A stretch of DNA of 64,000 bases from Planctomycetaceae bacterium (GTDB lineage Bacteria > Planctomycetota > Phycisphaerae > Tepidisphaerales > Tepidisphaeraceae), in contig JAIYCY010000017.1 in assembly GCA_027487775.1 (NCBI GenBank), forward strand, positions 1 to 64,000, given 5' to 3'. The position numbers and the translations under genes are program-made. This document shows positions 20,701-30,900 of this stretch, piece after piece. The notes below the pieces were generated by a model. The model had not been told where the DNA came from and made no database searches. It saw nothing but the letters and a program-made list of their open reading frames with translations. How positions within the stretch are numbered: position 1 is the stretch's first letter; each line of letters starts with the position of its first letter.

Positions 20701-21183
20701 CTGTCCGTTGGGTGCGGGCAAGCTCACGACCATGTTGCTTTGGCGGACGGCTTCGCTTGCGGATTCGGTCGGAGCGCGATCGAGCGTGGCGCGAAGGTTG
20801 GTCCAATTGACGCTGAAGGCCGTCCCCTTCGCCGGTTGAACCGTACGCGTGGCTTCGACGTTGACCTGGGGAAGCGAGCCAAGCCGGGCAAAGAGCGGAT
20901 TGGCTTGCGTCAGCTTTCGCACGGTCATCTCGACAGGCTCGGCGACTACGGCACTTGCAAACCCCGAACAGCCACACGGACAGCCCGCCGATCCGTGCGT
21001 GGTGGGCAGGAGGCTCTCGAGTTTGTCGCTGGCGAGCAGTCGACGACCTTCAAGGATCTCAAGTCCGCCTCGACCCCGACTGCCCCCGAAAACCGCCGAC
21101 CGCTCGTTACGAGCGATCGACAACGAATTTCGATTCAACTTCAAACGCTCAGAACCCGTCAGATCGCGCACGCACTTGGTCAT
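17725..21183 (-). CDS. secreted reprolysin-like zinc metallopeptidase with dockerin domain
   Basis: About 1152 residues. The N-terminus carries the planctomycete-type motif LEILEGRRLLA near residue 45, and a pro-region (PVEMTVRKLTQANPLF onwards) precedes the catalytic domain. The zinc site HEVGHQFNGRH (about residue 416) is an HExxHxxxxxH consensus, with a Met-turn candidate (STIMAYAG) downstream, as in reprolysin-type M12 metallopeptidases. A linker with several Ig-like or Big-type beta units rich in Val/Thr follows (for example SVAPAAPGSLAILAADDSG). The C-terminus has paired calcium-binding dockerin-like repeats: GDTDGDDVVGFNDLLAIARNYN and GDLDYDNLVNFSDLLILARAYG (about 1055-1110). ATG 21183 is chosen because GGGAG lies nine bases upstream. 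Confidence 0.88.
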   Translation of the reverse strand: MTKCVRDLTGSERLKLNRNSLSIARNERSAVFGGSRGRGGLEILEGRRLLASDKLESLLPTTHGSAGCPCGCSGFASAVVAEPVEMTVRKLTQANPLFARLGSLPQVNVEATRTVQPAKGTAFSVNWTNLRATLDRAPTESASEAVRQSNMVVSLPAPNGQFQRFALVETSIMEPGLAEKMPEFRSYMGQGIDDPTATLALTDSTLGLHASVLTPNGSWYIDPYVHLETDTHVSYYRNDLQMTEAHASWQCHVEPDAKSVTELPESTAESTAELTGATRRVYRAAVSATGEYTSFHGGATGALNAIGVSIARLNQVYERDFNVRFLLVANNNLIVYTNATTDPFSGSASTMLGQNQAAIDGAIGNANYDIGHVYHRADLGGIAALGSVGVTGSKAQGVSTLGSPTGDPFNIDYVAHEVGHQFNGRHTFNSVGGGAGDSTTLAIEVGAGSTIMAYAGLGNSNENTQLNSDAMFSAINYRNAAGTAQQMLQFTTQTNSIGFTSAVKEATGNNDPTITALPASYNIPISTPFRLTANASDANGDTLTYSWEQMDGGTAVALTNITTAPSRNAVPVSTATAGPMFRAKLPANSPTRLFPELDAIQRGRDYATGERLPSVARAMNFTVVVRDNRAGAGGTALARTAVNTVSGSSAFAITNFNAIQSLAGGSNITLNWSVGNTNVAPISAANVNIRMSTDSGVTFSTVLASNVPNDGSEVVTLPNVTVGQVRFMVEPTNNIFFDINNANLSIIAQNSVVPIAPTLAALSDTGVSNSDGITRLNNSTVSDVLQFNVGNTVSGALVELLLGTTVVGSATATGTSTVVTTNGSVTFANGPVTLTARQTEPTKNPSTGPGLTFTVDSVAPAAPGSLAILAADDSGISSADGITKINTLRFVGSAEVGSTTTARINSNILGTAASTGSFQTSTSSVIADGSYIVSVESTDVAGNVSSAGTLSITIDTVAPVLSGFLYEREQVQDVGFQTSESLAGTLLPSSISVINTIGGASVPLEALSLDGSTYVVSFVGLLPDGRFTLSVNTAGVSDLAGNSPGSASFNFKQFAGDTDGDDVVGFNDLLAIARNYNTPNPNPTFSEGDLDYDNLVNFSDLLILARAYGSTLPLPRPAISPVTPFRSGAAIGTVTSTVPARSAREDVLSESV

Positions 21184-21443
21184 GATGTCAATCTCCCGAT
21201 GCAAAAAATTCCGTCCGGTCGGACACATGCAACCTGTACAGGCCATGATTTGAACACGCGAGAAGGCCGCCTCCGGTCAATAGACCCAGGACGCGACCCC
21301 ACACCGGTTAACCGGCTAAGTCGTAAAGGATAACCAAATCCTCTCGATTTCCCAACCCTTTTTTCAGACCCATCAACAAACGCTTTGACCCGCAAAAATC
21401 CCGCGGTTTGTCCGGGTCTCCCAGATCAAACAGCCAACACCGG

Positions 21444-22415
21444 TCAGAGCCCCGCAAAGAATTCGAATACGCGATCAGACCAGCCCGGCAGCCCTTCATG
21501 TCCAAAATCAGGCCATATGACGACCTCCTTCGGACAGGTCATCTTGTTAAACGCCGCAAACTGCGTCGAAGGCGGGCAGATCGTGTCCATCAAACCGCAC
21601 GCCATCACAACCCGACCGCGAATCCTCGACGCAAGATGCTGAATGTCGATGTAGCCCAACCGCTCAAAATACATCGCTTCCCGCTCGTGGTTCGGATCAA
21701 AGTTCCGGAAGAAATTCCTCAGCTCCACATATGCATCCTTCGCCTGATCCATCTCCCAAACACGCTGGTAGTCACACAAAAACGGAAAACAACTCGCGAT
21801 CCGCTTCACCCCCGGCTCGACCGCCCCACACGCAAGACACAACGCTCCGCCTTGCGAGTTACCCATCGCGCCCACGCGCCCTGCATCCACACCCGGCAAA
21901 GACATCACAATCCGCGCAAGCTGACCACAATCAAGAAACACCGACCGAAACAAAAGCTTCTCCGCGCCCGCCTCAAGACCCCGAATAATGTGCCCGTGAT
22001 GCGTGTTCCCCGTTACACCCCCCACATCCTCCGAACGCCCGCCCTGCCCACGAACATCCAACGCCGCCACCGTGTAGCCGCTCGCCGCGTAATTCAGCAA
22101 ATCAGCAAACTGCGGCGACGCCCCGGTATACCCGTGAAACACCACCACCGCAGGCCCACGCGCAGCACCGCCTACCAGTCGCTCCTTCGGCTGCAGCAGC
22201 TTTGCATGCACGCGTGCGCCGCCAACGCCCCTAAAAAACAAGTGCGAGCACTTCACTCGATCCGTCTGAAAAATCGCCGGCTCGAGCTCGTGCTCAACGC
22301 CCAACGCATGCATCTCAACAATCGCGCGATCCCAATATGCATCAAAATCGGCGGGCCTCGGATTGCGACCCTGGTACTCCCGAAGCTTTTCCAGCGGCAT
22401 GTCGATCAGTGGCAT
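21444..22415 (-). CDS. acetylxylan esterase / cephalosporin-C deacetylase family hydrolase
   Basis: An alpha/beta hydrolase of 323 residues, normal for the AXE1 family (carbohydrate esterase family 7 type), which removes acetyl groups from xylo-oligosaccharides or related esters. The oxyanion region VVFHGYTGA (about 92-99), the nucleophile elbow GNSQGG with S187, the acid D277 in CGLMDTICPPSTQ and H306 in DFGHEG are all visible. The RGQGGRSED loop is characteristic of the family. No signal peptide, so it probably acts in the cytoplasm on imported acetylated oligosaccharides. ATG 22415 has AAGGAG nine bases upstream. Adjacent genes give no operon context. Confidence 0.9.
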   Translation of the reverse strand: MPLIDMPLEKLREYQGRNPRPADFDAYWDRAIVEMHALGVEHELEPAIFQTDRVKCSHLFFRGVGGARVHAKLLQPKERLVGGAARGPAVVVFHGYTGASPQFADLLNYAASGYTVAALDVRGQGGRSEDVGGVTGNTHHGHIIRGLEAGAEKLLFRSVFLDCGQLARIVMSLPGVDAGRVGAMGNSQGGALCLACGAVEPGVKRIASCFPFLCDYQRVWEMDQAKDAYVELRNFFRNFDPNHEREAMYFERLGYIDIQHLASRIRGRVVMACGLMDTICPPSTQFAAFNKMTCPKEVVIWPDFGHEGLPGWSDRVFEFFAGL

Positions 22416-22670
22416 CTCGAACTGCTCCTTCCAATCCGTCTTCGTCGGTCACGTCCAGTTCATCGACATCGAATCACCGATCACGCTCCGACACCTTTGA
22501 GATGATCCCTACCATCCACCGATTATCAAATCCCTCGCGCGATACTCCTTGTCATCCTTTCTACGATCAGACCGTCGATCGAAACCTTCAGTCGATGGGC
22601 AAAGACATCCAAAGCTCTGACATTCGCCCTTCAACGCGCCTGCAATCGGCGCGATCGCTCGTGTATAGTC

Positions 22671-23324
22671 TTGCCCGTGAGTCAACGCCCCCATCCCACC
22701 GATGCGCCGATCCCGTTCGCAGCCGACTATGCCGACGCGCTTCTCGTGCTACGTCGCAGCAAGGGCGCCATCGAACTCCTGCTGCTCCTGATGTTGCTGC
22801 TTCTGATCGGGCTTTTTGCAACCGTACGCTATGCCGACGTCCTCCCCGCCGCTACGACTGAAGGCGCACCAGCAACAAGCCCACTCTCCGACGGACTGCT
22901 CTATGCGACCGCAGTCGTTCAGTCGCTCGGTCTGATCCTCGGCATTCTGCTCCCCGTCGTCCTGATCCTGATGCATCACGTGATGCTCGTCGGTCGACTC
23001 CTCGGACTCGCACGCGTAACCGCAGGCCTCGTCTGGTCGATTTTCCTCCTCCTCATGCTGATTCCCTGGCAAACCATGCTCGCCGTCGAAGGACTCGGCC
23101 GACCCGATGTCGTTATCCCCGGCGTCATGTTCGGCTGGCGCGAACTGCTCGCAGGCGCTCGATTCGACGAAACAGGCCTCGAAGGTGCATTGAGATGGTT
23201 CCGATTCGTCGGCGCGCCCGTCATCGCGATCGTCGTACTGCTGATCGTCCGCATCAACAGCGGGCGCGGCGTGCGGCTCGCGCTCGGCGAAGATCGCCTG
23301 CCTGATGAACTCATGCACCCGTAA
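22671..23324 (+). CDS. multi-pass membrane protein, unknown function
   Basis: A 217-residue protein with four predicted TM helices: ELLLLLMLLLLIGLFATV (about 35-52), VVQSLGLILGILLPVVLIL (about 82-100), LVWSIFLLLMLIPWQTML (about 120-137) and VGAPVIAIVVLLIVRI (about 180-196). The N-terminal 30 residues are soluble. The start is either TTG 22671 or GTG 22677; no Shine-Dalgarno sequence is visible. It is followed after about 90 bp by the bactofilin-like gene on the same strand, so the two may be co-transcribed. I do not recognise a family. Confidence 0.75.
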   Translation: MPVSQRPHPTDAPIPFAADYADALLVLRRSKGAIELLLLLMLLLLIGLFATVRYADVLPAATTEGAPATSPLSDGLLYATAVVQSLGLILGILLPVVLILMHHVMLVGRLLGLARVTAGLVWSIFLLLMLIPWQTMLAVEGLGRPDVVIPGVMFGWRELLAGARFDETGLEGALRWFRFVGAPVIAIVVLLIVRINSGRGVRLALGEDRLPDELMHP

Positions 23325-23412
23325 TCACCGCTTCCACTTCCAGAGAAGTGTGTTTCGAGTTTGATCGATATCACGAGATCGCTATCGTCTCGAACTTCCA
23401 GGGAGAAGTCGT

Positions 23413-23784
23413 ATGCGAGAAGAGCGTGGCAACGTCAAAGGACCCATCACTGTCGATGAACCCTACACGCTTTGGGGTTCAATCTTCGGTGATGTCAAAG
23501 TTGTCGACGGCGGAAAGATGTATGTCCGCGGCAACATCCACGGCGATCTCATCGTCGATTTCGGCGGACGTGTGCACGTCTTCGGGCGCGTCACAGGCTC
23601 GCTCATGATGTTCGAGGGAACCAAAGTCATCAACAGCGGAACCATCGACGGAAATGCCACCAACGAGGGCGGCAGACTCTACGTCGACAGCCACGGCATT
23701 GTCCTCGGCAAAATCAAAACCGAGAAAAACGGTAAAACCGTCGTCGAAGACAAACTCGACACCCCCGAAGAATATCAGGCCTAG
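23413..23784 (+). CDS. bactofilin-like polymer-forming protein
   Basis: A 123-residue protein made almost entirely of short beta-strand repeats with regularly spaced Gly and Val ([60 protein letters not shown]), the pattern of a right-handed beta-helix as in bactofilins and related polymer-forming proteins. The length fits a single bactofilin domain without long tails. If so it would assemble filaments, probably at the membrane, but strong family-defining residues are few. GGGAG lies upstream of the ATG. Downstream of a membrane protein gene, a possible anchor. Confidence 0.65.
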   Translation: MREERGNVKGPITVDEPYTLWGSIFGDVKVVDGGKMYVRGNIHGDLIVDFGGRVHVFGRVTGSLMMFEGTKVINSGTIDGNATNEGGRLYVDSHGIVLGKIKTEKNGKTVVEDKLDTPEEYQA

Positions 23785-23959
23785 TCCAACCTCAGACCAC
23801 CCGCCCGAAATCACATCGATCGCCACCCGTTCCTTCAAAAAGTTCGATCCCGTCCGTAGTTTCCACGCATCGGACGATGTGGCTATCATTCATCCTCGAA
23901 CTGACGAACCTCGTCGGGTCTTCGTCCAGCAAAAAACGTCTCTCTACTTCGATCCAATC

Positions 23960-26893
23960 ATGACCATGTCCAATCCGTCGTCGTCGCTGCCGCAGCGGGG
24001 TTCAAACGAGCTCGAATCAACCGCCACATCTTCGGCAGATTATCCGCCTCTCGATGTGATGCTCGCGCCGTCAGATTCCTTCGCACGCCGACACATCGGA
24101 CCCAGCGACGCCGAAATCGATCGCATGCTCGCCGAGATCAACGCCGATTCACTCGACGATCTCATCGCCCAGACCGTCCCAGCCTCCATTCGATTCGATC
24201 GCACGCTCAACACCGGCCTGCCCCGATGCGAACACGAACTGCTCGCCGAACTCAAGTCCATCGCTCAGCAAAATCGCGTCCTCCGATCGCTCATCGGACA
24301 AGGCTACCACGACACCATCACACCACCTGTCATCCTCCGCAACATCCTCGAAAATCCCGCTTGGTATACCGCCTACACGCCCTACCAACCCGAAATCAGC
24401 CAAGGACGACTCGAAGCGCTTCTCAACTACCAAACCATGATCGCTGACCTCACAGGACTCGAGGTCGCGAATGCAAGCCTGCTCGACGAAGGCACCGCCG
24501 CAGCAGAAGCCATGTCGATGGCACGCTCACTCGTCGCCGACGAATCGCTCGACACCTTCCTCGTCGATCAACATTGCCATCCGCAAACCATCGCCGTCGT
24601 ACGCACCCGCGCCGAATCGATGGGACTCAAACTCGTCATCGCCGATGCCAATCACGCCGAGGTCGCCAAATGCTTCGGCGCACTCGTGCAATATCCCAAC
24701 ACCCAGGGACACATCCAGAACTACGATGCACTGGCTCAACGCCTCCACGAACACGGCGCACTCCTCGTCTGTGCCGCCGACATCCTCGCGCTCGTCCTCC
24801 TCAAATCTCCCGGCGAATTCGGCGCTGATATCGCTGTCGGATCCACACAACGCTTCGGCGTCCCCATGGGATTCGGCGGACCACACGCCGCTTACATGGC
24901 GTGCCGACAAAGCTTCGTACGACGAATGCCCGGTCGACTCATCGGCGTTTCCAAAGACGCTCAAGGCAACCCCGCCTATCGACTCACACTGCAAACCCGC
25001 GAACAACACATCCGCCGCGATAAAGCCACCAGCAACATCTGCACCGCACAAGTCCTGCTCGCTGTCATCGCAGGCATGTACGCGGTCTATCACGGCCCCG
25101 AAGGCCTGCGTCGCATCGCACGCCGCGTCCATACCCTCACGCGCATCCTCGCCCACAGCCTAAAGCAACTCGGATTCAACCTCCGACACCAACACTTCTT
25201 CGATACCATCACCATCGACTCCGCCGGCAGGACCGATTCAATCCTCGCCGCCGCAGAAGCAGCCGGCATCAACCTGCGAAAGATCGGCAACGACATCTCC
25301 GTCAGCCTCGATGAGCTCTCAAGCCCCGCCGAGGTTCAAACGCTCGTCAGCATCTTCGCCCAAGCCGCGGGTCGATCAAATGCACCCGATGTCACGCACA
25401 TCGCACACGACATCGGCCTCGAATCGCCCGTTGAAAGTCGCACCTCGCCCATCCTCGCACATCCGATCTTCAACACATTCCACGCTGAACACGAACTGCT
25501 GCGCTACATCCATCATCTCTCCTCAAAGGACATCAGTCTCGTTCATTCGATGATCGCGCTCGGCTCATGCACCATGAAACTCAACGCCACCGCCCAGATG
25601 ATCCCCGTCACCTGGCCCGAGTTTGGCAAGCTCCACCCCTTCGCGCCCAGCCCGCAAACCAAGGGCTATCAACGACTCTTTACCGACCTCGAACACTGGC
25701 TCTCCGAAATCACCGGCTTCGACCGCACATGGCTTCAGCCCAACGCCGGCTCTCAAGGCGAATACGCCGGACTCCTCATGATCCGTGCCTACCACGCCAA
25801 ACTCGGACAAGCCCACCGCGACATCTGCCTCATCCCCGAAAGCGCGCACGGCACAAACCCCGCCAGCGCAGTCATCGCCGGGCTACGTGTCGTCCCTGTC
25901 AAATGCGCCGAAAACGGCGACATCGATCTCGCTGACCTCGAAGCACGCGCCCATGAACACGCAGAACGACTCGCCTGCGTCATGATCACATATCCCAGCA
26001 CACACGGCGTCTTCGAAGAAGGCATCCGAAAGGCCTGCGACCTCATCCACGCCCACGGCGGACAAGTCTACATGGACGGTGCGAACATGAACGCGCAGGT
26101 CGGCCTCTGCAGGCCAGGCGATTTCGGCGCAGATGTCTGCCACCTCAACCTCCACAAAACATTCTGCATCCCACACGGCGGCGGTGGACCGGGCATGGGC
26201 CCCATCTGCATGAAACAACATCTCGCCGACGCAGGACTACCCGACGAACCCAACCGACCCTCTGTCAGCGCCGCTCCCTTTGGGTCATCTTCCATCCTAC
26301 CCATCTCCTGGGTCTACATCGCACTCATGGGCGGCATCGGACTCCGACGCGCAACACAAGTCGCCATCCTCAGCGCCAACTACATGGCCACTCGTCTCAA
26401 AGACCACTTCAACCTCCTCTTCACCGGGCCCGGCGGACGCGTCGCTCACGAATTCGTCCTCGATTGCCGCCCGTTCGAAAAGTCCACCGGAATCCGCGTT
26501 GAAGACATCTGCAAACGTCTCATGGACTTCGGATTCCACGCCCCAACCATGTCCTGGCCCGTACCAGGCACTCTCATGATCGAACCCACCGAAAGCGAAT
26601 CCATGGACGAACTCGACCGATTCTGCGATGCCATGATCGCCATACGTCATGAAATCGCAGATATCGAAGCCGGACGCATGGACCGACTCGACAATCCACT
26701 CAAACACGCTCCGCACACACATACCGAAGTCACACGCGACGACTGGCCTCACGCTTATCCCAGATCCCGCGCCGCCTATCCGCTCTCGTGGGTCAAGGCA
26801 CGCAAGTTCTGGCCCGCCGTCGGACGCGTCGACAACGCACACGGCGATCGAAACCTGCAATGCGCCTGCCTTCCCATGAGCGATTATCGCTGA
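23960..26893 (+). CDS. gcvP: glycine dehydrogenase (decarboxylating), P protein
   Basis: PLP enzyme of the glycine cleavage system: it decarboxylates glycine and transfers the aminomethyl group to the lipoyl arm of GcvH. At 977 residues it is the fused, full-length form with both halves. The N-terminus has [39 protein letters not shown] and the conserved VASQQRFG-like segment ([19 protein letters not shown]) follow. The PLP lysine is in [19 protein letters not shown] (lysine near residue 730). The frame is open upstream to 23654, overlapping the bactofilin-like gene; ATG 23960 is the better start because the family N-terminus begins shortly after it. gcvT and gcvH are not in the window. Confidence 0.96.
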   Translation: MTMSNPSSSLPQRGSNELESTATSSADYPPLDVMLAPSDSFARRHIGPSDAEIDRMLAEINADSLDDLIAQTVPASIRFDRTLNTGLPRCEHELLAELKSIAQQNRVLRSLIGQGYHDTITPPVILRNILENPAWYTAYTPYQPEISQGRLEALLNYQTMIADLTGLEVANASLLDEGTAAAEAMSMARSLVADESLDTFLVDQHCHPQTIAVVRTRAESMGLKLVIADANHAEVAKCFGALVQYPNTQGHIQNYDALAQRLHEHGALLVCAADILALVLLKSPGEFGADIAVGSTQRFGVPMGFGGPHAAYMACRQSFVRRMPGRLIGVSKDAQGNPAYRLTLQTREQHIRRDKATSNICTAQVLLAVIAGMYAVYHGPEGLRRIARRVHTLTRILAHSLKQLGFNLRHQHFFDTITIDSAGRTDSILAAAEAAGINLRKIGNDISVSLDELSSPAEVQTLVSIFAQAAGRSNAPDVTHIAHDIGLESPVESRTSPILAHPIFNTFHAEHELLRYIHHLSSKDISLVHSMIALGSCTMKLNATAQMIPVTWPEFGKLHPFAPSPQTKGYQRLFTDLEHWLSEITGFDRTWLQPNAGSQGEYAGLLMIRAYHAKLGQAHRDICLIPESAHGTNPASAVIAGLRVVPVKCAENGDIDLADLEARAHEHAERLACVMITYPSTHGVFEEGIRKACDLIHAHGGQVYMDGANMNAQVGLCRPGDFGADVCHLNLHKTFCIPHGGGGPGMGPICMKQHLADAGLPDEPNRPSVSAAPFGSSSILPISWVYIALMGGIGLRRATQVAILSANYMATRLKDHFNLLFTGPGGRVAHEFVLDCRPFEKSTGIRVEDICKRLMDFGFHAPTMSWPVPGTLMIEPTESESMDELDRFCDAMIAIRHEIADIEAGRMDRLDNPLKHAPHTHTEVTRDDWPHAYPRSRAAYPLSWVKARKFWPAVGRVDNAHGDRNLQCACLPMSDYR

Positions 26894-26957
26894 CAACCCT
26901 CCAAACAACTCTGACTCATCGCCTTAACACACTCCCGCGTCACGCTCAGGTCGTTTC

Positions 26958-27695
26958 ATGCCTCAACCGCTTCGCATCCTCGTGACCGCAGGCAACACCC
27001 GCGAAGCCATCGACCGCGTACGCGACTGGGGCAACATCTTTACCGGCAACACAGGCTACAACATCGCCCGTACACTACGACACTTTTTCGACCCCAAAGA
27101 CTTCAATACCCTCGTCGATCTCTGCACCAGCAACTCCGAGCATCAGCGACAAGCTCGACATGACGGCATCCAATCACACGCCTTCCGATCACACGCAGAC
27201 CTGAACGCACTGCTCGACCGCCTGATGAATCAATCTCGCTATGACGCGATCTACATGACCGCCGCAGTCGCGGACTTCAGGCCGGCGGGCGCGTTCGAAG
27301 TCGTGGGTCGCACCCCACGCGATGACGGCACGGAAACATGGATCGTCCGCCCCGCCGATTCACCTAAAATCTCCAGCTCGCTCCGTGCACTTGCCCTGCT
27401 CGGTGAGCCGACAGAAAAAATCGTTGATCGATTTCGCCGCGATTGGGGATTTACAGGACATCTGGTGAAGTTCAAACTTCAGGTCGACATCACCGACGAA
27501 GAACTGATCCGCATCGCCGAGGCTTCACGCATCGCCAGCGGGGCCGACCTGATCGTCGCCAATACCCTCGCCATGACCGCCGGCCCCGATGCTGGTGCAT
27601 TCTTAATCGACCCCGCCGGCCCGATTCGCGTCACACGCGACGCACTTCCCTCCCTGCTCGCCGAGCGACTCCGCCAATCCCTCGGCATTCATTGA
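26958..27695 (+). CDS. phosphopantothenoylcysteine synthetase (CoaB) domain protein
   Basis: A 245-residue protein similar to the C-terminal half of the bifunctional Dfp/CoaBC: it starts with ILVTAGNTREAIDRVR (nucleotide-binding loop) and NIFTGNTGYNIARTL, and has MTAAVADFRP (the active-site AAVADF motif) and VKFKLQ followed by DLIVANTL near the end. CoaB joins 4'-phosphopantothenate and cysteine in coenzyme A synthesis. The decarboxylase half (CoaC) is absent, so this is a stand-alone CoaB-like enzyme; some differences (AGNTREAID for the usual AGGTREPID) leave open a diverged role. It starts about 65 bp after gcvP. Confidence 0.82.
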   Translation: MPQPLRILVTAGNTREAIDRVRDWGNIFTGNTGYNIARTLRHFFDPKDFNTLVDLCTSNSEHQRQARHDGIQSHAFRSHADLNALLDRLMNQSRYDAIYMTAAVADFRPAGAFEVVGRTPRDDGTETWIVRPADSPKISSSLRALALLGEPTEKIVDRFRRDWGFTGHLVKFKLQVDITDEELIRIAEASRIASGADLIVANTLAMTAGPDAGAFLIDPAGPIRVTRDALPSLLAERLRQSLGIH

Positions 27696-27820
27696 TGCCA
27701 GTTCTCGGAACCCCTCGCGCTGATGCCAGATTGTGAGTGTCGACTTCGACGACCCTTGTCGCTTAGAGAACATCGGCGCGAGACATCTCCACACTCGGCA
27801 TCAGTTCCATGAATGAAAAG

Positions 27821-27848
27821 AGAGACCCGCCGATGAGGACGGGTCTCT
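27821..27848. terminator. hairpin between convergent coaB-like and secretin genes
   Basis: AGAGACCCG (27821-27829) pairs with CGGGTCTCT (27840-27848) around a 10-nt loop, flanked by A-rich sequence on the left and TTTCC on the right. It lies about 105 bp beyond the secretin stop and 125 bp beyond the CoaB-like stop, so it could serve both strands. Confidence 0.65.
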
Positions 27849-27952
27849 TTCCTGGGATTGATCAATCAGCGACGCAAACCGCGATCGCCGAATCGCAAGC
27901 GATGAAGCAGGGAACACAAACCCGTGAGGCATGTGCTCCCGCCGACCTGCTA

Positions 27953-30900
27953 TCACTGCTGAAGGTTCGGATAAGCTTCGGCTTCGATCTCGCGCTGGAT
28001 GATGATCGTCGGTTTGACGAGGATCAGCAGCACCGACTCATCCTTGGAGGAACCACGGTTGGTGAAGAGACGCTTGAGGAACGGAATCTTCGAAAGCACT
28101 GGCACGCCGCTCTCACGCTCGATCACGCCGCTGACAGTCTGACCACCGAGCAAGAGCGTTCCGCGATCCGGAACACTGACAGTGGTCTGGAGCTGCGTGA
28201 GTTCGATTTCCGGCTGTTGGATGAAGCCGAGAGCGACGCCCGCTTGTCCGCCGTCACCGCCACCACCGTCCGCGCCACCTGCAGTTGCCTGAGCGACCTG
28301 GAACTGACGCAGAGCGATCAGACGGCTCAGTGATGGACGCAGGGTGAGCGTCACGTACTTGCGGTCCGCTGAGACGGTTGCTTGAACGTCGAGGACCACA
28401 CCCGTGTTGATGGTCTCCACTTCGGGGTCGAAGCCGATCGCGCCAGAGCTGGCAACGACTTCAAGGTCCGAAACGTAGGACTGTTGCGTGCTGACGATGA
28501 CCCAGCCTCGCTGTCCGTTGAACAGCGTGATACGCGGGGCCGTCAACGTGGACGTATACTGACCGAGCTGAACAGCACGGAGCAGCAGACTCGCGCGGAA
28601 ATCGTCGAGGAACGCGCTGATGCCCGCAGTGGTGCCGTAGTTGTTCGAGGCGGCCTCCTGACCGAGGTTGCCAGGCCCGCCGCTGATCAGCGCACCGGCG
28701 CTCGTGAATCCACGTGCAGCACTGTTTGCGTCGTTGTTGACGAGGTTCTGGCTGACGAGTACCGGGCTAAAGCTGCTGTTGGGATTAAAACCGCTTCCGG
28801 GGAAGTTGCCGTAATCAACATTGAACTGGAAGTCGAAGTCCACGCCCACTTCCTCGAGGAAGTTGCGCTGAACCGTCACAAAACGAGCCTCGACGTTGAC
28901 CTGAATCGCACGGGTTTCACGAAGCTTACGCAGAAGGTCGGTGATCAGCCCGTGATTCTCAGGCGTCTGGGTAATGATCAACTGACCGCCCAGCTCCTGA
29001 ATCGAGCCGACCAGACCGCCGTTGTCCTTCCAGCTGTCCGTCGCGATGGTTTCGATGATCAGCGTGATGATCTGCTCAATCAGTTCATCGGCTTCGCCTT
29101 CGTCGGCATCATCACCACCGCCACCGCCACCGAACGGGCTGCCACCGCCACCTTCGCCACCACCAGAGTCGAGGTTGAACTCCGGCGCGTTGTCGAACGT
29201 GGGAATGCTGACCAGAAGATCGCGAATGTCGTAGGTGAAGGTCTTGGTGTTTCGGGCAAGGTCTTCGCTCGTCGAAATCGTGATCACGCCGTCGTCAATC
29301 GTGTAACCGAGTCCGACGCCAGCCAGATCGGCGGAGCGAAGAATGATCTCCAGCACTTTACGGAACTTGATGTTACGCAGACGCGTGTCGATCTGCGTCA
29401 TCTTGTCGATACCGGCGGCTTCGAGGACGTTCCAGTTGACAAAGATGTTCGCCTGCGTGGTGTCACGCAGATACTCAACAACGTCTTGGAAGGCCGTCTG
29501 ATCAAAACGCATCTCCGGGAGAACACTGTCCAGCAGCGCCTCGGTCTGCGCGTCGATCGCTCCACCACGCTCCATGGCAACCGTGCGGTCGCGACGAACG
29601 CTGATATCAGGCCAATCGTCCGGATAGCTCAAGATCTCGGGGATCGGTACACGGGCGGCCTCGGCCTGATTGAAGACATCGACCACAGCCCGGTCCATCG
29701 CCTCGATGGCCTGACGCTGCTCTTGCAACTGTTTCGCATCCCAAATGAGCGGCTCGGCGCTGATGGCATACGCATTGTCGGGATCGATGACCTTGATCTG
29801 CTTGATGACTGCGAGGGCCTCCTTGTACTTCCGCTGACGGCCGAGAAGCTGGGCCTGCGATGTCAGGTTGGCGATCGTCTCGCGGCGACGTGTCTCTTCC
29901 GCGGCGGCGGCGGCCTGTTGTTCGGTGACGCGCCGGGACTGCTCCTCGGCACGGACACGAGCAAGCTCGGCTGCCTCCGTCGATGCAATCGCGGACTGCT
30001 CTGCCTTGATCGCCGTGTCGAACGAAGAAACGTCCGAACCGGCAAAGATCGACGGATCGGCATCGCGGACGGCCTGCGCCTTGATCAGCGCGTTGCGGGC
30101 TTCGTCAAACTTGTTGGCCTCACGGGCAAGGCGAGCCTCTTCCATGGCCGAGTTGAAGCTGAAGCGAATCGCCTCCTGACGCTGACGAATGCGATCAGCG
30201 TACTGCGTGGTGAAGTCCGGTCGAGCGGTGTCGAGACCCAGGATCGCCTGCGTGCTGGCTACTCCCGCTTTGGCATCAGCATTGGAGGGATCGCGTTCCA
30301 AGGCCTTGGAGTACAGGTCAAGGGCGGCCTGATATCGCTTGGCGTCGCGGGCTTCGTTGGCAAAGCGGACGAGCGACGCTGCCTCCAGCGAGGCGGCCTC
30401 GGCGCGGGCACGCTCAGCGGCGGCGGTCGCTTCCAGCGCGGTGGCTGCAGCCGGCGCGGCTGCGGCAACAGGCTCGACTGCGGCCTGCTCAACTTGAGCC
30501 GATTCCATCGCGACCGGCGCTTCAACGGCAGGCGTTGCCGCCGCAGGTGCTTCGACGGCAGGAGCGTCAGCCGCCGGGGCGTCGGCCGCAGCAGCCTCTG
30601 AGGCATCCGGAGCCGTTACACGCATGGGGCTCTGCGGATTGACCGCGGGCGCGTCGGTCGACGAAGCAGTTGATGCTGCGGCTTCTGCGGCTGCTGCAGC
30701 GGACGCGGCTTGCACCGCACGAGCCTCGGCTGCGGCTTGTTGTTTGAGACGGGCGTCGATGCGATCGAGGAACCGATCAGGAGAAGTTTGGAACAGTCGC
30801 GTGCGATAATTCAGGCTCTTGGCTTCTTCAAAGGCGATCTTGGCCGCGACGAGATCGTTGGCCTTGTAAGCCGTCACACCCGCATCGTAAGCATCACGAG

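Noticed and set aside
21184-21246. Longer metallopeptidase start with a CxxC-like leader
   Set aside because: The upstream codons read MACTGCMCPTG, but GGGAG placed before ATG 21183 marks that as the start.
23785-23959. Glycine riboswitch upstream of gcvP
   Set aside because: The 175-bp gap has none of the conserved glycine aptamer cores, and it is C-rich without matching stems.
28382-30601. A 739-codon plus-strand frame
   Set aside because: Antisense to the secretin; no motif, skewed composition.
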